Assembly (NCBI RefSeq): GCF_040802235.1
Contig: NC_133164.1
Span: 110,688,302 to 110,752,301, forward strand
Direction of reading: 5' to 3'
DNA length: 64,000 nt
DNA from: Manis javanica
Taxonomy: Eukaryota > Chordata > Mammalia > Pholidota > Manidae
How positions within the stretch are numbered: the stretch's first letter is position 1; every line of letters begins with the position of its first letter. Position numbers and translations under genes: made by a program. Shown here one piece after another: positions 11,004-22,289 of the stretch. A model generated the notes under the pieces. The model saw only the letters and a list, made by a program, of their open reading frames with translations, ran no database searches and was not told where the DNA came from.

Positions 11004-12900
11004 TATTTCATCCCTCCAAGTACCTGAAAATTATTTTTTAAATATTGAAACATTCTTAGAGGACAAAGTAATCTACCATCTCCAAGTGCAAAAATCACAG
11101 CGCACATTCAAAATTTTTCCAAAGCAGTTGACCTAAAATTAGTAATATTGCTGTATTATGTTCAAGAGTTCTGACATTTAACACCTTTCCCTAAAGTTGT
11201 TAAAAACATATTTTTAAGTTTTTCATAAGTTTCCATTTTACCAGTTTCAACTTTGTGTAGAATAGTCATTATTCTTACAAAGATTTAGTGTCTTCCCTAA
11301 AAACTGATCATTTTTATAATCTTCTAGTACATTTAGTCCCCTTGCTGCCAGACTTGGGTTCTTACATTAATATCTGACTTCAGTGTCGTCACCTCTGTAA
11401 GTGGCTTTGTCTCCCCTCCCAATTTCCTAACAGTTGACCTCACACCTGAGTCCAGGGGATTTCAAACTGTTCAGAGCAGCTTCTCTGGAAGGGTGGGACT
11501 GGAGCTCCCTATCTGTGTTCCACGAGAGCAATTGTGCTCCTGTTTGTTTACAAACTGCCTTTCCAAGTTAGCTTTGGTTTGCATCAAAACGTTTCCCAGC
11601 CAAAAATAATGGATCCCTTCTCACACCAGATGCCATCATTGTGTCCTTCCCTTACACACACAGCTGTTCTCTGTACCAGCAGGCTGACTTTGGGCAGAAT
11701 ACAATGCTGAGAAAGAAAGGAAAGGAAAAAATCCCAGTGAGCCAGGAGGGCTTCTAGCGTCCTGGTTAAAGGGCAGCGTTCAGTAGGCCAGTCAGTCTGC
11801 AGTGCTAATGACAAAGGCCATATAAGCAGGTGCTGACCAGCAGTTTGGCAAGCAGCACAAAACTGGATCATCACATCACCTTTGTCATTCAAGATGTGGC
11901 TTCCTGACAGGTGTTATTAACAGAGCGACACACTGTCTGATACCTTCCCATTTGAATCAGTTATTGATAACCAGTTATGAAGTTTCTAAAGGCCTGATTT
12001 CACATTTCAGTGTCCCCTGACCTAGCCGCGCCCTAGGAGGTGAACAGCTGCGGGCCGGGCAGTGGCGTTCCCCCAGCGAGGCACGGTGCGCTTGCTGGGG
12101 ACGCCAGGTGGGCAGCGTACGGGGCGGGGGGGTGGAAAGGGCAGCTGTCTGTCATGTGGCCTCCCTGGAAGCGCAGCTGTGCGGAAGGCCAAACCCCCTC
12201 AGAGGCGCTTTTATAAGCATGACAGGAGCCAGAGGGGGTACTGCAGTGAATCCGCCGGCTAAGGCGCCTAGCTGAGATGCCCCCAACATCCATCTCATCG
12301 GCCAGCTTTGCCCGCACACATGGAATGCTTCCTAGCCGAGAGTCCCTCCGTCCTGGACAGCACCTAGAGGGCACTGCCAATGTGCACCGCCAACGCCCTT
12401 TCTGACAGAGGTTTTCTTCGGCGGTAAGGCTTGCAGACTTGCCTTACTGGTGTGGGAGCCGTTCTCGCTGTGACAGCCGACCCTTGACATGTCGGTGTCA
12501 ATGACATCATCTTCATGTCCTGGACTCTTCTTGGCAGCATGTGACCAATGTGGGTGACCAACGTGGGTGACCATGCTCAAGCTGGGGCTGGCCAGCAGAG
12601 AGGGCTGAAGATAACACTGATTTTGCCCATGGACTGGAAAGAACGTCACCAAATAATGTAGTAAGGAAGCATGAACAGGTCCGTTCACACTGTCCTGCTC
12701 TGCTGAGCTGCACAGCCAGCCGCCTGCTGGTGGGAGGAAAGGATGCCTGTTTTCAGGAGGGCCTCATGGGCCCCTGGCCCCTCACACTGCCTCTTTAAAG
12801 GGAGCCCGGTAGGGCTGCCTGCACTGCGTGGGAACTCTCTGACCAGATGCCCAAGGGCCTGGGGTCACCAGCCAGCCTAGAGTCAAAGCTCCATGGGCCT
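11004..12900. other. Intergenic, no recognised gene or repeat
   Basis: From about 11.0 to 11.9 kb the DNA is AT-rich and unique. From 12.0 to 12.9 kb it becomes GC-rich with several overlapping ORFs on both strands (for example minus 12332-12688) that have no recognisable domains. Part of the GC-rich stretch could be the degraded 3' end or UTR of the IP6K2 pseudogene next to it. Confidence 0.4.
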
Positions 12901-12929
12901 CTCTCCAAAAATGCAATCCGAGAGGGGAC

Positions 12930-13780
12930 AGAGGGCCCTGACAGGACCGACGGGCAGGTGCAGGACCTGCTCAGGGTCTCACGGCAGGTCCAAGAGGCTA
13001 CACTGTGTGCCCCAAGTCAGTGCTGCGGCCTGCACGTGCCTGGGCCCCTTCCGTGGGAGGGCTGCGGGTCTCTGGAGTCCCCTTTAGGAACTGGTTATGC
13101 GGCCCCTGACGGACGAGGACTCAGAGAAGCCCTGTGCCCGTTGGTACAGAGAGCAGTGAACTTGGCAGGTCCTCCAGGTTCTCATGTCTGAGTCCAGGGT
13201 TCCTCAGGCCACTCTTTGCCATCCTAGATGACCAGCAGGGAGCTGGGGAGAAACGGAGCAGTGGTAGGACTCCTGCCCTCCACACCGCCTTGAGCTCAAC
13301 CAGCTTCTTAAGCACAGGGCCCAGGAGCTCAGGGCACAGGTACCGCCTGTTGCAGAAGAACTAGAAAAGCACCTCCTGGAAGCCCTGCACAGACAGCTTC
13401 CATCCACAGAACTTATTCGCAAACACGAGGGGCCCTCTGCCTGCACGCCGCCCGCACGCACCAGTGACCGCAGAGGTGCTCTGGGTGGCCTTCGCAGATC
13501 TGGCTGGCTGCCCTCTCCTCCGAAGCATCGTCACCATGCTGGCACCTACCCACCTTGAGGTCCAGGACACAAGGCGCCTTGGATCGGGAAGTCAGGTCTC
13601 CCAGTAAGACAAGCCTGTACTGGCTCCAGAATTTTGCATTCTCCTTCATTCTCTGTCACTATTGCTGGGTACACTTCACACCCCAAGAGTTAAGGTTTAA
13701 GCTGGGCACTTACATTCACATTTTTCTCTACACAGTAGTACAAGACTTCAGATTTCTTTAGCCACTCAAATTCTCCCAAC
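12930..13780 (-). pseudogene. IP6K2P: Processed pseudogene of inositol hexakisphosphate kinase 2 (IP6K2)
   Basis: On the minus strand, several frames read in order as pieces of IP6K2, the kinase that converts inositol hexakisphosphate to the pyrophosphate 5-InsP7. From 13773 downward I see EFEWLKKSEVLYY, then QRMKENAK, then PCVLDLKVG and QHGDDASEE (the family's PxxxDxKxG substrate-binding signature, normally PCVLDLKMG). After a frame change come KLSVQGFQEVLF, PELLGPVLKKL and ELKAV, then LLVI-stop-DGKE. LTSR before PCVLDLK and KLSVQGF point to IP6K2 rather than IP6K1 or IP6K3. In-frame stops and at least two frameshifts disable it. There are no introns between segments normally split in the parent gene, so it is retroposed. 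The 5' end is lost near 13780. The match is weak below about 13165, with a possible DFAHTT relic near 13010, so the 3' limit is uncertain. No poly(A) tail was found. Confidence 0.85.
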
Positions 13781-13879
13781 TAACTGCTAACGGCAGGAAG
13801 CTTCTTGATAGAGCTGTGATCCTACCAAGAAGACGCAGCACGCGACGAAGAGGGCATTTTCCCTGGATCGGAAGCCCTG

Positions 13880-14000
13880 CTTCTGCAGCTTTCTCAGCTC
13901 TTCGAGCCTCTGTTTTCTCATGCGTGAACTCTGTGTTCTCAGTACTATGTGCCATAGGGGTACTTGTGAGCGTTAAACAAGGTAACCCAGTGAAGACCTG
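13880..14000 (+). repeat. MIR SINE fragment, plus orientation
   Basis: 'ctctgttttctcatgcgtga' followed by 'acttgtgagcgttaaacaag' resembles the MIR second half (CTCAGTTTCCTCATCTG...GTGAGGATTAAA). Confidence 0.6.
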
Positions 14001-14061
14001 AGCACAGGCAGGGTTATGTTTACTGTAACACCAACAGGGTTATTACATGAGAGAAAAGAAA

Positions 14062-14540
14062 AGTGTAGTGGGCTGAGTGGTGGCCCCACCAAAAAGATAT
14101 TTGTGCCTTCTGACCCCCAAAACCTGTGACTGTGACCTTATTTGGGAAAGGGATCTTAGCAGATGTGATTAAGTTAAGGATCTGGACACGAGGTCATCCT
14201 GGATTGGGCTGTAAATCCAATGACAGGTGTATTTATAAGAGATGAAAGAGAAGACACGGACACAGACGAGGCCATGTGAAGATCGAGGCAGGCACTGGAG
14301 GGGTGCAGCCACAGAAAAAGGAACGTCTGGAGCCCCCAGATGCCGAGGAGGCAGGAAGGATTGATTCTCCCCTAGGACCTTCCAAGGAAGCATGGCCCTG
14401 CGAAGACCTTAATTTCCGACTTCTAATACTAAACCTAGGTTTCTGGCCTCCTGAACCAATAAACAATACATTTCCGTTGTTTTTAGCTGTCAAACTACTG
14501 GTAATTGGTGACGACAGCCCTTGGAAACTAATACAGAAGG
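14062..14540 (+). mobile_element. MaLR LTR (MLT1-like), plus strand, nearly complete
   Basis: Contains the hallmark segments 'tgtgaccttatttgggaaag', 'gcagatgtgattaagttaag', 'gaggccatgtgaagatcgag', a degenerate poly(A) region 'ccaataaacaatac' and the end 'ttggaaactaatacag'. These match ERVL-MaLR LTRs. No internal retroviral sequence flanks it, so it is a solo LTR. Confidence 0.85.
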
Positions 14541-14667
14541 CAGCTCACAGGTGAGCCAGCCCTCAACCTGCCTTGGGCCGGAGATGAAACAGTAGGCCGA
14601 CCAGACCTGAGCTCAACCCGCTTCCTTTCCCGGAAGCCTTCCTGTGACTCCAGCTCCTTGCAGTCTC

Positions 14668-14690
14668 TCGCGCCCCCTGCTGGCCCAAAG
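14668..14690 (-). promoter_or_regulatory. CTCF-like binding motif (minus orientation)
   Basis: 'cgccccctgctggcc' is the reverse complement of GGCCAGCAGGGGGCG, an excellent match to the CTCF core. It lies in unique sequence just after the MaLR LTR. Occupancy cannot be known from sequence. Confidence 0.6.
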
Positions 14691-15049
14691 GAAGAAGTGC
14701 GCCCCCTCCAGTCCCAGAGTTGTGTGATCTCAGAGGAAACCTCAGAACCCAGGGAATCTCATGTTTCAGAGAGAAATACTTTTGTAAGAAAAAAACATTA
14801 AGATGTGGTCACACCAAGTTATAGCCAAATTATACTGTGGTCTATCGTGCAGAGGTTAGTGGGAGAATTGAGTTGTCAGGAGGTACATGGTTAAATAGGT
14901 CTACTCCTGTAGTCAATAAAATATTCATGTTGTGAGGGGCAATTTGGTTTCAGCAAAATATCATTCCTTATATTAAATCAACATCGTAAATTTTAAAAAA
15001 AAGAAAAGAAAGAAAAAAACATAAAATAGTGCGTTCTTCCCCCTATGTT

Positions 15050-15770
15050 GACAAACAGTGAAGAGCTGAGCCTTGTCCTGACATCTCCTGCTAGAAGACC
15101 CTATGCCCTCTCATCTGTCTTGGTAAATTCAACTCCAACTTCATGACCCACCCAACAACTTTCCCCCCGGATTCCTTGACTTCCTCATCAGCAGAGACCA
15201 TTTTTTGTAACCCAACCACACACCTCCCTGGAGCTGCTCTGACCTCATCACCAGGAAAATTAACTTAAACCTTCACCTCTCAGGTCGCAAACACCTGTCC
15301 CTTCAGCTCACCTCCTCCTGCATCCCTTCAGCAGTAACTGTTCTGCCTAATCAATACCACCAGCCCCTCTCCTGACTTCGCTTACTGTCTTGTCTAACCT
15401 GGATGCTTTGGTTCGTCTTCCCATCCCTCTTGCAAACACCAACAACTCCCGTGATCCACTCTCCCTCCATCTTCTTTCAGCTGTCTGAACTCCAGCCTCA
15501 CCACGTCCCACACATGCTCTTTTTCTACACAAACCCTCATTTTTCCTCCTGCCACCCTCCCTCAGCCATCACAGCCACATCACTAACCCCCAAATTGTCC
15601 TTGTTCCCTGTCACAGTGGAGGACATGACTCAGTCCCATCTAATCCCTCCACATATACTCTGAGTCCCATCCCCTTTTTTTCTTCTCCAAATTCCATTTC
15701 TTTGTTTATTCCCCTCTTTCCTACATTACCAATATCTCTTTTAGTAATGTATTATTCTGGTTGGCATACA
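15050..15770 (+). repeat. Possible L2 LINE fragment, pyrimidine-rich
   Basis: Long C/T-rich stretch whose composition and phrases (cttcatgacccac, ctgaactccagcctcaccac) resemble L2 sense-strand sequence but are highly diverged. The reading frame is not intact. Confidence 0.35.
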
Positions 15771-15777
15771 AGCCTGT

Positions 15778-15885
15778 GGTCAGGGCCAGCTTCATGGGTG
15801 CGGATCTCTCAGTCACATGGGACCCTGTGTTTGGCTTAATGCTCTGCTCTCACCATGGCAAGATTCTTAGTAATTTTTGAATGCG
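15778..15885 (+). repeat. Ancient interspersed repeat (family not named), copy 1
   Basis: Shares 'gtttggcttaatgctctgct', 'caccatggcaagattcttag' and 'taatttttgaa' with the segment at 60520-60690, showing a repeat family with two copies here. I recognise it as a common mammalian repeat but cannot name it with confidence. Confidence 0.55.
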
Positions 15886-16739
15886 ATGTGAATCCTGCCT
15901 CCTGTAGTATCTTGATGTTCCCTTGCTTCCCTCTCTGAATTGCCCAAAGAGTAGCCTGGTGTGAACCATCTCTGCTTCTTCACTTTCATTATCTCTTAAA
16001 GTGTTCAAACCCCAACACTTTCTACCTGAAACTATCCCATCATAGTTACCAGTAGCCTCTATTTGGTCAAATTCAATGAACACTTTTCTGTTGTCATCCC
16101 TGAAGACTGCCTCTAAATGGGACCCTTTCTTTCTTCTCCATCCTAGCACCCTATTGATTATTTTCCTAGCTCTTTTCTCAAATTATCAGCATAGAACTGC
16201 TAGTGTATTTTTTTATCTCTTACTAGACTCTAAGCTTGAAGGACAGGATCATGCAAGCCTGACATGTGGAGGCTTAGTGAGTGAGTGAGTGTGCAAGAAC
16301 CAAAGATTTGATCAAACCAAAGAGAGTTCAAATGATGGATAATGCATACACTCAGTAGGGAAAATTTTAAAAGCCAGAAAGATCTGATGGGCTGAGAGAA
16401 AAAGGGGGACCAAAACCTGGAAAACGTGGAGAGGGAAGTGAGCAGATGTAAAAGGATTGCACACACAGAGCTGGACACGTGCATCTGCTTCCAGAGGGTG
16501 GATTGCTGAAGTTTAAGATTTCCAAGATGGTCCTCAAGAGTTCTAAGTCCTGACTAGTTCTGGGGGTGGTGCTGAGGGGGGTGGTTTAGGTAAACTAAAA
16601 TGAAAGCCGCCAGAATGGAGGAGATCCGAGGAAGTGACCTGAGGCTGCTGGATAAGTTGCTTCCATGAACACGCAAGCAATCGGATTGATAATAGAAGCT
16701 GGAGATGAAAGGAAGACTTCACCAACATCTTCAGCAAAT

Positions 16740-17290
16740 AATGACCAACACTTACAATGTGCCTACTATGTGCCAGATACTGCTCTACATGCTTTACATA
16801 TATCATGATGTAACTCCGGGGAGAGGAAATCCCAGGGCAAAAATACCTCTAAAAACAAAATCAGTCCAAGGGAGAAATAAAGTTTAAAACCTGTTTATTG
16901 CTTACAAACTGCGGTCCGGGGCCATCTCTCTTTCCTACTCCTGGCAGAAGCAAACCAGCCCTCCCCCTAACCTCTCAGGTTCAGGTAAGCCCTTGGTTGC
17001 CCAGATAATTACCCACTGATACGAAGATGAACTGCTCTCCACCCCTGTGGAATGCCTATTGATATGCAGATGCACTAAAGCCAGGCAAGGTATTCTGGAA
17101 ATATTACAATTTTACCCATGTATGTCCTTTCTGTTGGCCCTGTGAAGCATACAATTACTATTATCCCCATTTTATAGATGAGGAAATTGAGACAAGAAAG
17201 GAACAACAAAGCCAAACAGCTAGCAAACAGTAGAACTGATCTAGGAATCCAAGCTGTTTGGCTCCAGAGACTACCTGCCTCTTGTTTAAA
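16740..17290 (-). repeat. MIR SINE, minus orientation, split by an LTR
   Basis: The left part (16740-16808) has 'tgtgcctactatgtgccaga' and 'gctttacata'. The right part (about 17124-17290) has 'attatccccattttatagat' and 'caaacagctagcaaacagta'. Together they make one MIR interrupted by the LTR at 16809-17118. Confidence 0.8.
16809..17118 (-). mobile_element. Solo LTR, copy 1 of a family shared with 52.8 kb
   Basis: About 310 bp, starts TG and ends CA, and aligns along its whole length with the LTR at 52800-53098. On the minus strand it contains an AATAAA signal followed by TTTAAACTTTATTT, consistent with an LTR R/U5 region, so minus is the probable sense. No clear target duplication. It lies inside a MIR. 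No retroviral genes accompany it. Confidence 0.75.
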
Positions 17291-17639
17291 TGACAAGAGG
17301 ATTCCAGGCAGAAAGGAGAGTTTGTTGTCAAAAGAAGAGGAAGGCTGAATCCAGACCGCGATGGGCTTTGTATTTCGTTCTAGGTTTTGTAATCATCGTC
17401 TTGGCAACTGGCCGACCTTGAAGGTCAGGTGCAGGAGTCGGACGGAATGCATTACCATTCATTCACCCAGCTGCAGAGAGCGGCAAGAACGGCCAGCGCA
17501 GGCAGGCCAGCTCTCGGGCGCCTGCAGCCATGGGGGCCTAGGGGGCAGGGCACCCACAACTCTGGCTCCGAAAGGAAATGGGACAGGTGGCAGTGTTGGC
17601 AAGGCAAGCCGGCAACGGGGCACACCGTGGAGGAGCAAG

Positions 17640-18330
17640 CGGGGTGGGCCGCCCCGTGGGCCGCCCCCCTCCCCAGGGACACTAGGAGCCCGAGCCCACC
17701 CCCCGGCCACAGCTGAAACTCACCCAACCCTTAGGGGGGGCTCAGGCCTGGTCACCAGGAGATGGCCTGCTATGGATAAAACCAGCCTATATCACGAAAG
17801 GGGAGTTGCGCCGTGAAAAACGCAGGCGGGACCCGGCGGAGAACCTGCGTGGGGACAGTGTGAGGACCGGGGGGCGGGGCAGGTCTGCGGGCTGCCCGGG
17901 GCCCGGGTTTCCCCGCGGGTGGTGCGAGCGCGGTGGCCGGCAGGGGGCAGCAGAGGCCCGCGGCGGTCCCGGGCTCTGGGTCCGGCGGCCCTCACCTCCC
18001 CTTGCCCGCGGGAAGGACGCAGGGGGAAGCAGTTCGCGTTCCGACGAGCCTGGAGTCCCGCCCGGCCCGGGCGTCTCCGTCCGCGGGGGCTTTCGGCCGC
18101 GGCGGGAAGGGGGCCGCCGGGGAGGGGCTGCGGCGCGGCCCGGCGCGGCGGGGCCTGGACCCCGAGGGCCGCGCGCCTTCGCTCCCGCCCTCCCACTGCC
18201 ACGCCCCGAAGGGAGAGGGGAGGCCCCGAGCGCCGCGGCCGGGCATGGCGTGGCCGCACGACCTCCCCCGAGGAGAGGGGCCCACCGGCCCTGCTGGGAA
18301 GGCCCAGGGCACGGGAGTGGGGAGCCCGCA
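17640..18330. promoter_or_regulatory. CpG island without an identified gene
   Basis: Very GC-rich with dense CpG (for example ccgcggcgggaagggg, cggcgcggcccggcgcggcg). Long ORFs occur on both strands here (up to about 210 codons) but are low-complexity Arg/Gly/Pro/Ala-rich and overlap in all frames, as expected by chance in such DNA. It may be an orphan promoter for a non-coding RNA or a distant alternative promoter. A minus-strand donor-like GAG|GTGAGG occurs near 17990. No TATA-driven gene start or protein family was identified. Confidence 0.75.
17934..17953 (+). promoter_or_regulatory. CTCF-like motif inside the CpG island
   Basis: 'tggccggcagggggcagcag' closely matches the extended CTCF consensus TGGCCACCAGGGGGCGCTA in plus orientation. 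It includes CpG, so binding could depend on methylation. Confidence 0.6.
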
Positions 18331-18474
18331 GTTCCCCCTGAGCTCCACGCCTGCCCCCCAGCAAGGGACCCGGACCACTGCCTGCCTGGGGGCCTCGGGA
18401 CTGAGCCTCCCAGAATCGGGTGTCAGTCATGAACGAAGGCCCTTAGTCTCTCCCAGCCTAGTTAGTTGGTTCGT

Positions 18475-18600
18475 TGTTTTTAATGATGTTTTAAATTATT
18501 TTTAATTGCAGTAAAATATACATAAAATTTACCATCTTAGCCATTTTAAGTGTAAAGGGCAGTAGTGTTAAGTGCGTTCACATGGTTGCCACTCCAGAGT
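18475..18600 (-). repeat. L1M-type LINE fragment
   Basis: 'taaaatatacataaaattta' and 'ccatcttagccattttaagt' match the reverse-oriented 3' UTR of old L1M elements. Confidence 0.7.
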
Positions 18601-19120
18601 TTTTATTTGTGGTTTTTTCATGTACAGAACCTGAGGCACACGGATCCAGGGAATCTCAAAGGAAAAGCAGAGACCTGGAGAAAGATTTTGCTCAGAGAAA
18701 TACAGGAAGAATTCCAAGGTGGGTGTGAGAGGTTTCTCAGGCCATTGTGCACCTATGAATTTTCCAGCACCTCAGCCCTGGGAGGCAGGGGCTGTTACAT
18801 CCTGTACATCCTCCCCCAGGCCTTCCCGGAACACTGGCCACACCCAGCCTGCTGCCCATCTGGAAGGGGTAGTGAGTGCCCCAGCCCACATTCAGAAACA
18901 GGACACAGGCTCTTACAAACCCTCTCAAATATCACTTTGAGCATTATCTGTATGTTATGTAAGTGGTAAATGATAAGTAGTTAAGACCAAAAAGACCATA
19001 AGCAGTAAAATGCATTAAATATTTGGCCTATGATGAGCTACAAAGCTGAGCAGGACATAACTTGAACCCTAATAATATAATGGCTATGCACCTACTCCGA
19101 ACCTGCCTGTCCTAAGGACT
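18601..19120. other. Unique intergenic sequence
   Basis: An open frame (plus 18565-18969, 134 codons) reaches back into the L1M repeat and has no recognisable motif. I see no splice-site support for it. Confidence 0.4.
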
Positions 19121-19124
19121 TTCC

Positions 19125-19290
19125 TCATTCAGGCCTTTGTGATGGAGGTGCTGTTATTAGGCCCATTTTACACCAGAGGAAACTGAAGTAGGTGGTGGGG
19201 AAGGATAGCTGACTTGCCAAAGTCACAGAGGAAGTAACTGGGGGAGCCTGGATTTGGACCAGAAGGCTGGCTCCAGTGACCTGGGCTAAG
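19125..19290 (-). repeat. MIR SINE, minus orientation
   Basis: 'gcccattttacaccagagga', 'gacttgccaaagtcacagag' and 'cctggatttggaccagaagg' follow the MIR order on the minus strand. Confidence 0.85.
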
Positions 19291-20785
19291 GATGCCTTGA
19301 GTCAGGGTGCCAAAGTGCAGCGCCAATGGACTGGGGGCTCCTGTCCACAGGAGCCCAAGCCGTGGGAGAGTGACTTCCCCATCTTTGAACAATGTCAGAG
19401 TCACCAGCCCTGATGAGCCAGAATTGTCCAAAGTCTGTCCATTTTGATTCGTAAATTTCCACATAGAAACTTGAAGAAGAATATTCACAACCATGGGGGC
19501 ATTTACATGCATGCTCACCAGCCAGCCACCTCTTTCCGCCACATACCCTCTGTTTTGGCCTTAGTGCCCCCCTGCCAAAAAACAATGTCTCCAAAGGACC
19601 TGCAAAAATCCAGAATGTTCTAACACTCCAACATGTCTTGGGAACAAGCTGCCTGGGAAAGACCTTCCTCCGCCTGTCCCTTCTTCATTCTTGACTTTAA
19701 AGCACTTTAACCTGAGAGCACCTGGCTTGCAGGAAGCCCAGAAAGGTTGTGTTATCTTGATCCAAAAGGGCAAGGGGGAAAAGTAGAACAGGAAATAGGG
19801 AATGATTTTCTATTTTCCTGTACTTCATTTTTTAAAATGCATTTTAGCTGTTCTATTCCAAGCTAACTATAGGTAGAAAAAAAAAAGGTTTGAAAATAAT
19901 GTTATTTCAGGTGCACCAGGCAGCTAAGCAGATGGTGATTTTAGCTAACCTCTCCTTTTCTCTATCTCCTCTTCCCCCTCAACCTGTACCTACCACATTG
20001 TCACTGGCGGCGGGGTGTGGAGAATGATCCAGCAGCTACTGTTAATTGGTGACAACCCACATCTATTTATTTCGCATCACCTGGCTATACTTACAATACA
20101 AAAAATAGAGCCTTCAGTGCCCAGGGGCTGATCAATTGGTAGCTGAGGCATTTATGCACACAGACACTTGCCTTTTTCCCTTTGTTATGTGTTCATTATT
20201 TTTCATCATGAAGGCCTACTTTCATATAAGTGGGTGATATTTGAATGTACTTGGAGAGGTAAGTGTTCCAACAGAGATTGGATACGAGAAAAAACAAAAC
20301 CCAAACAACAAAAGGCACAGAGCATATGGAGCCAGCCCTGCCTGCTGCCTCTGTGGGCCAGTCTGCATCGGATCTGTTCAGGGTTTGTTGCGCTGTGTTC
20401 TCCACCTTGTCAGCGCTCACACCGCCAAAGGCGGCTGCCTTCCGTGGCTCTTCGAATTTTCACAGTCCCTTGTCCCAGTTAGAAGCACATACAAATTAGC
20501 TCTCGCTTGCACGCTGTCAGCCCTCCTAACCACGGAACGGGTGCCCCTCTCTCCTGCACCGCATCTGCCGTGGCTCTGCCACATGGTGCCTCCCATGAGC
20601 TTTCTCATCCCAGTAATTATCAGTTAAAATGAACTGTTTCTGGCTCTTATCAGCAGAGTCTAGGAGATGAGAGAGGCTTTGTAGAGAAAACAGGATATGA
20701 ATTCTGTTTTGGGGGGCTGTCATTCTCTTGGGATTTCTCTCCTCCCATCCTGTTGGACCAGCTTAAATGGCCGTTTCAGTTTCTT
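19291..20785. other. Unique intergenic sequence
   Basis: Mixed composition, no gene recognised. ORFs near 19.2-19.6 kb (minus) and 20.2-20.6 kb (both strands) lack motifs, splice support and homology that I can recall. Confidence 0.4.
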
Positions 20786-20790
20786 TAAAC

Positions 20791-21124
20791 CAGGGTTTCT
20801 CAGTCTTGGCCCTATTGAAATTTGGGGGTTGTTGGGAGCTGTCCTGTGAATTGCAGGACATTTTAGCAGCATCCCAGACCTCGGCCTACTAGATGCCACC
20901 AGCACCACCCTCTTGCTCCACGGTTTAGGTTGTTATTTGTGACAACTAAGAATGTCTCCAAGCATTGTGAAATGTCCTCTGGAGACAAAATGACCACCTT
21001 CCCATTGAGAGCTGCTCATCTAGTGGTTAGAAGCCAGATGTTGCAAAATATCTACAATTCACACGACCACCCCTACAGTAAAGGATTGCCTGGCCCTAGA
21101 GGTCAACAGCCCTGAGAAACCCTG
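20791..21124. mobile_element. MER20 (hAT-Charlie) in a foldback arrangement
   Basis: The left end 'cagggtttctcag' (20791-20803) and right end 'ctgagaaaccctg' (21112-21124) are perfect inverted repeats. The first part (to about 21000) is MER20 in minus orientation, from its 'ttctcag' terminus through 'ttgtgacaactaagaatgtc' and 'atgtcctctggagacaaaat'. The rest ('catctagtggttagaagcca' onward) is the half ending in that same terminus, again, in plus orientation. So the element carries the same terminus twice, facing outward. Confidence 0.75.
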
Positions 21125-22285
21125 CCTGGCCATTTGCTCAGCAGCAGCCACGCCTTCTGGGTTTGCAGCCTAACAAGTTCCTACCTGATACACCCCCCCA
21201 TGAAGATTTGTCTCCCTAATGCAATGAAAAGACTGAAAGAGTTCTGTAAGAAGTTAGAGCCCTGGAAAAGGCAAGTATGCTTATCCTAAACGTGGGGCTA
21301 GCCAAAACCTCACAGACAGACCGCTCCTCTTCAGGGGGAAAGGAGAGCGGGAAATCAAGGCTGCGGGGAACCCACCAGCAGAGCCCAGGGAGTGTGGTCA
21401 CTGTGACCTCAGTGCTGACCCCCCGGGGACCATGGCTCATGGAATCTCTCATTGGAGACTTCAAAGGATAAAAGGGCAGCAGTTAGTCAGGATGCTTGGG
21501 GCCTGCTTGGCTCATGCTGCAATGCCCAGAGTCAGAGGCACCCAGGTGCTCACGGGCCAGATCATGTCCCAGAATCCACCACAAGACCTGAGAACTGGAC
21601 AGACGATTCAGGACCAGGGCCATCTGGTTAGGTTCAGGGACCCGTGGATGCCACATCATTGTCTTTCCTCCCTGGGGGAGGTGGCGTGGCGTCCACTCCG
21701 TTTGAATGGCACCCATGAGGGGGGTTTGTAATTGTGAAGGCAATTTGAACTTGTCTCTGGGGAGAGCTCTTACCTTGAAACTGATTCTATTGAAAAGCAG
21801 AAGGAAATGATTATCTTTGGGGTATGTGGCTCGCGTCAGGACTCCTGTTGCTAATTCAAAGCCAGAAACAGTCTCATCAGAGACGGTCAAAAAGAACTCA
21901 ATGTGCTTTGGTTGTTATGAAATCCATTTTCCATTCCCCATGACTGCTGTGGCCAAGGGCCTCTTCCTGTCAACCCATGTGGCCTGCCCAAGTGGTAGCT
22001 GGACTTTAAAGGACTTCCTGTGCTTTCTGGAGGAAGAAGTCTGTGCTGCTCCAAGGTCTCAGCACCCCTGACTCAGGACCGTCCCAGGAATGACCTCCCT
22101 TGTCACTGTGATGGGGAACATGTCAACAGGCAGAGCTCTCATTTGCGCATGTCAGAACTCCAGTGGGCAACGCATAGGCGAAACATTCCCTAGTCCTCGG
22201 ATTTAGAGAAATGGACATTATGGGAAGATTTCCATATTACAGAAGTTCCTCCTTGCAAGGCCGTTTAGTCTCTCTGCACTGATTT
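21125..22285. other. Unique intergenic sequence
   Basis: No gene or repeat recognised. The longest ORF (minus 21483-21890) shows no motif. Confidence 0.4.
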
Positions 22286-22289
22286 CCCA

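Noticed and set aside
12332..12688. Minus-strand 118-codon ORF next to the IP6K2 pseudogene
   Set aside because: No recognisable domain and no continuity with the IP6K2 frame; more likely UTR relic or chance.
17792..18505. Long ORFs (up to about 210 codons) on both strands in the CpG island
   Set aside because: They overlap in nearly all frames, are Arg/Gly/Pro/Ala-rich low complexity, and show no domain; stop codons are simply rare in such GC-rich DNA.
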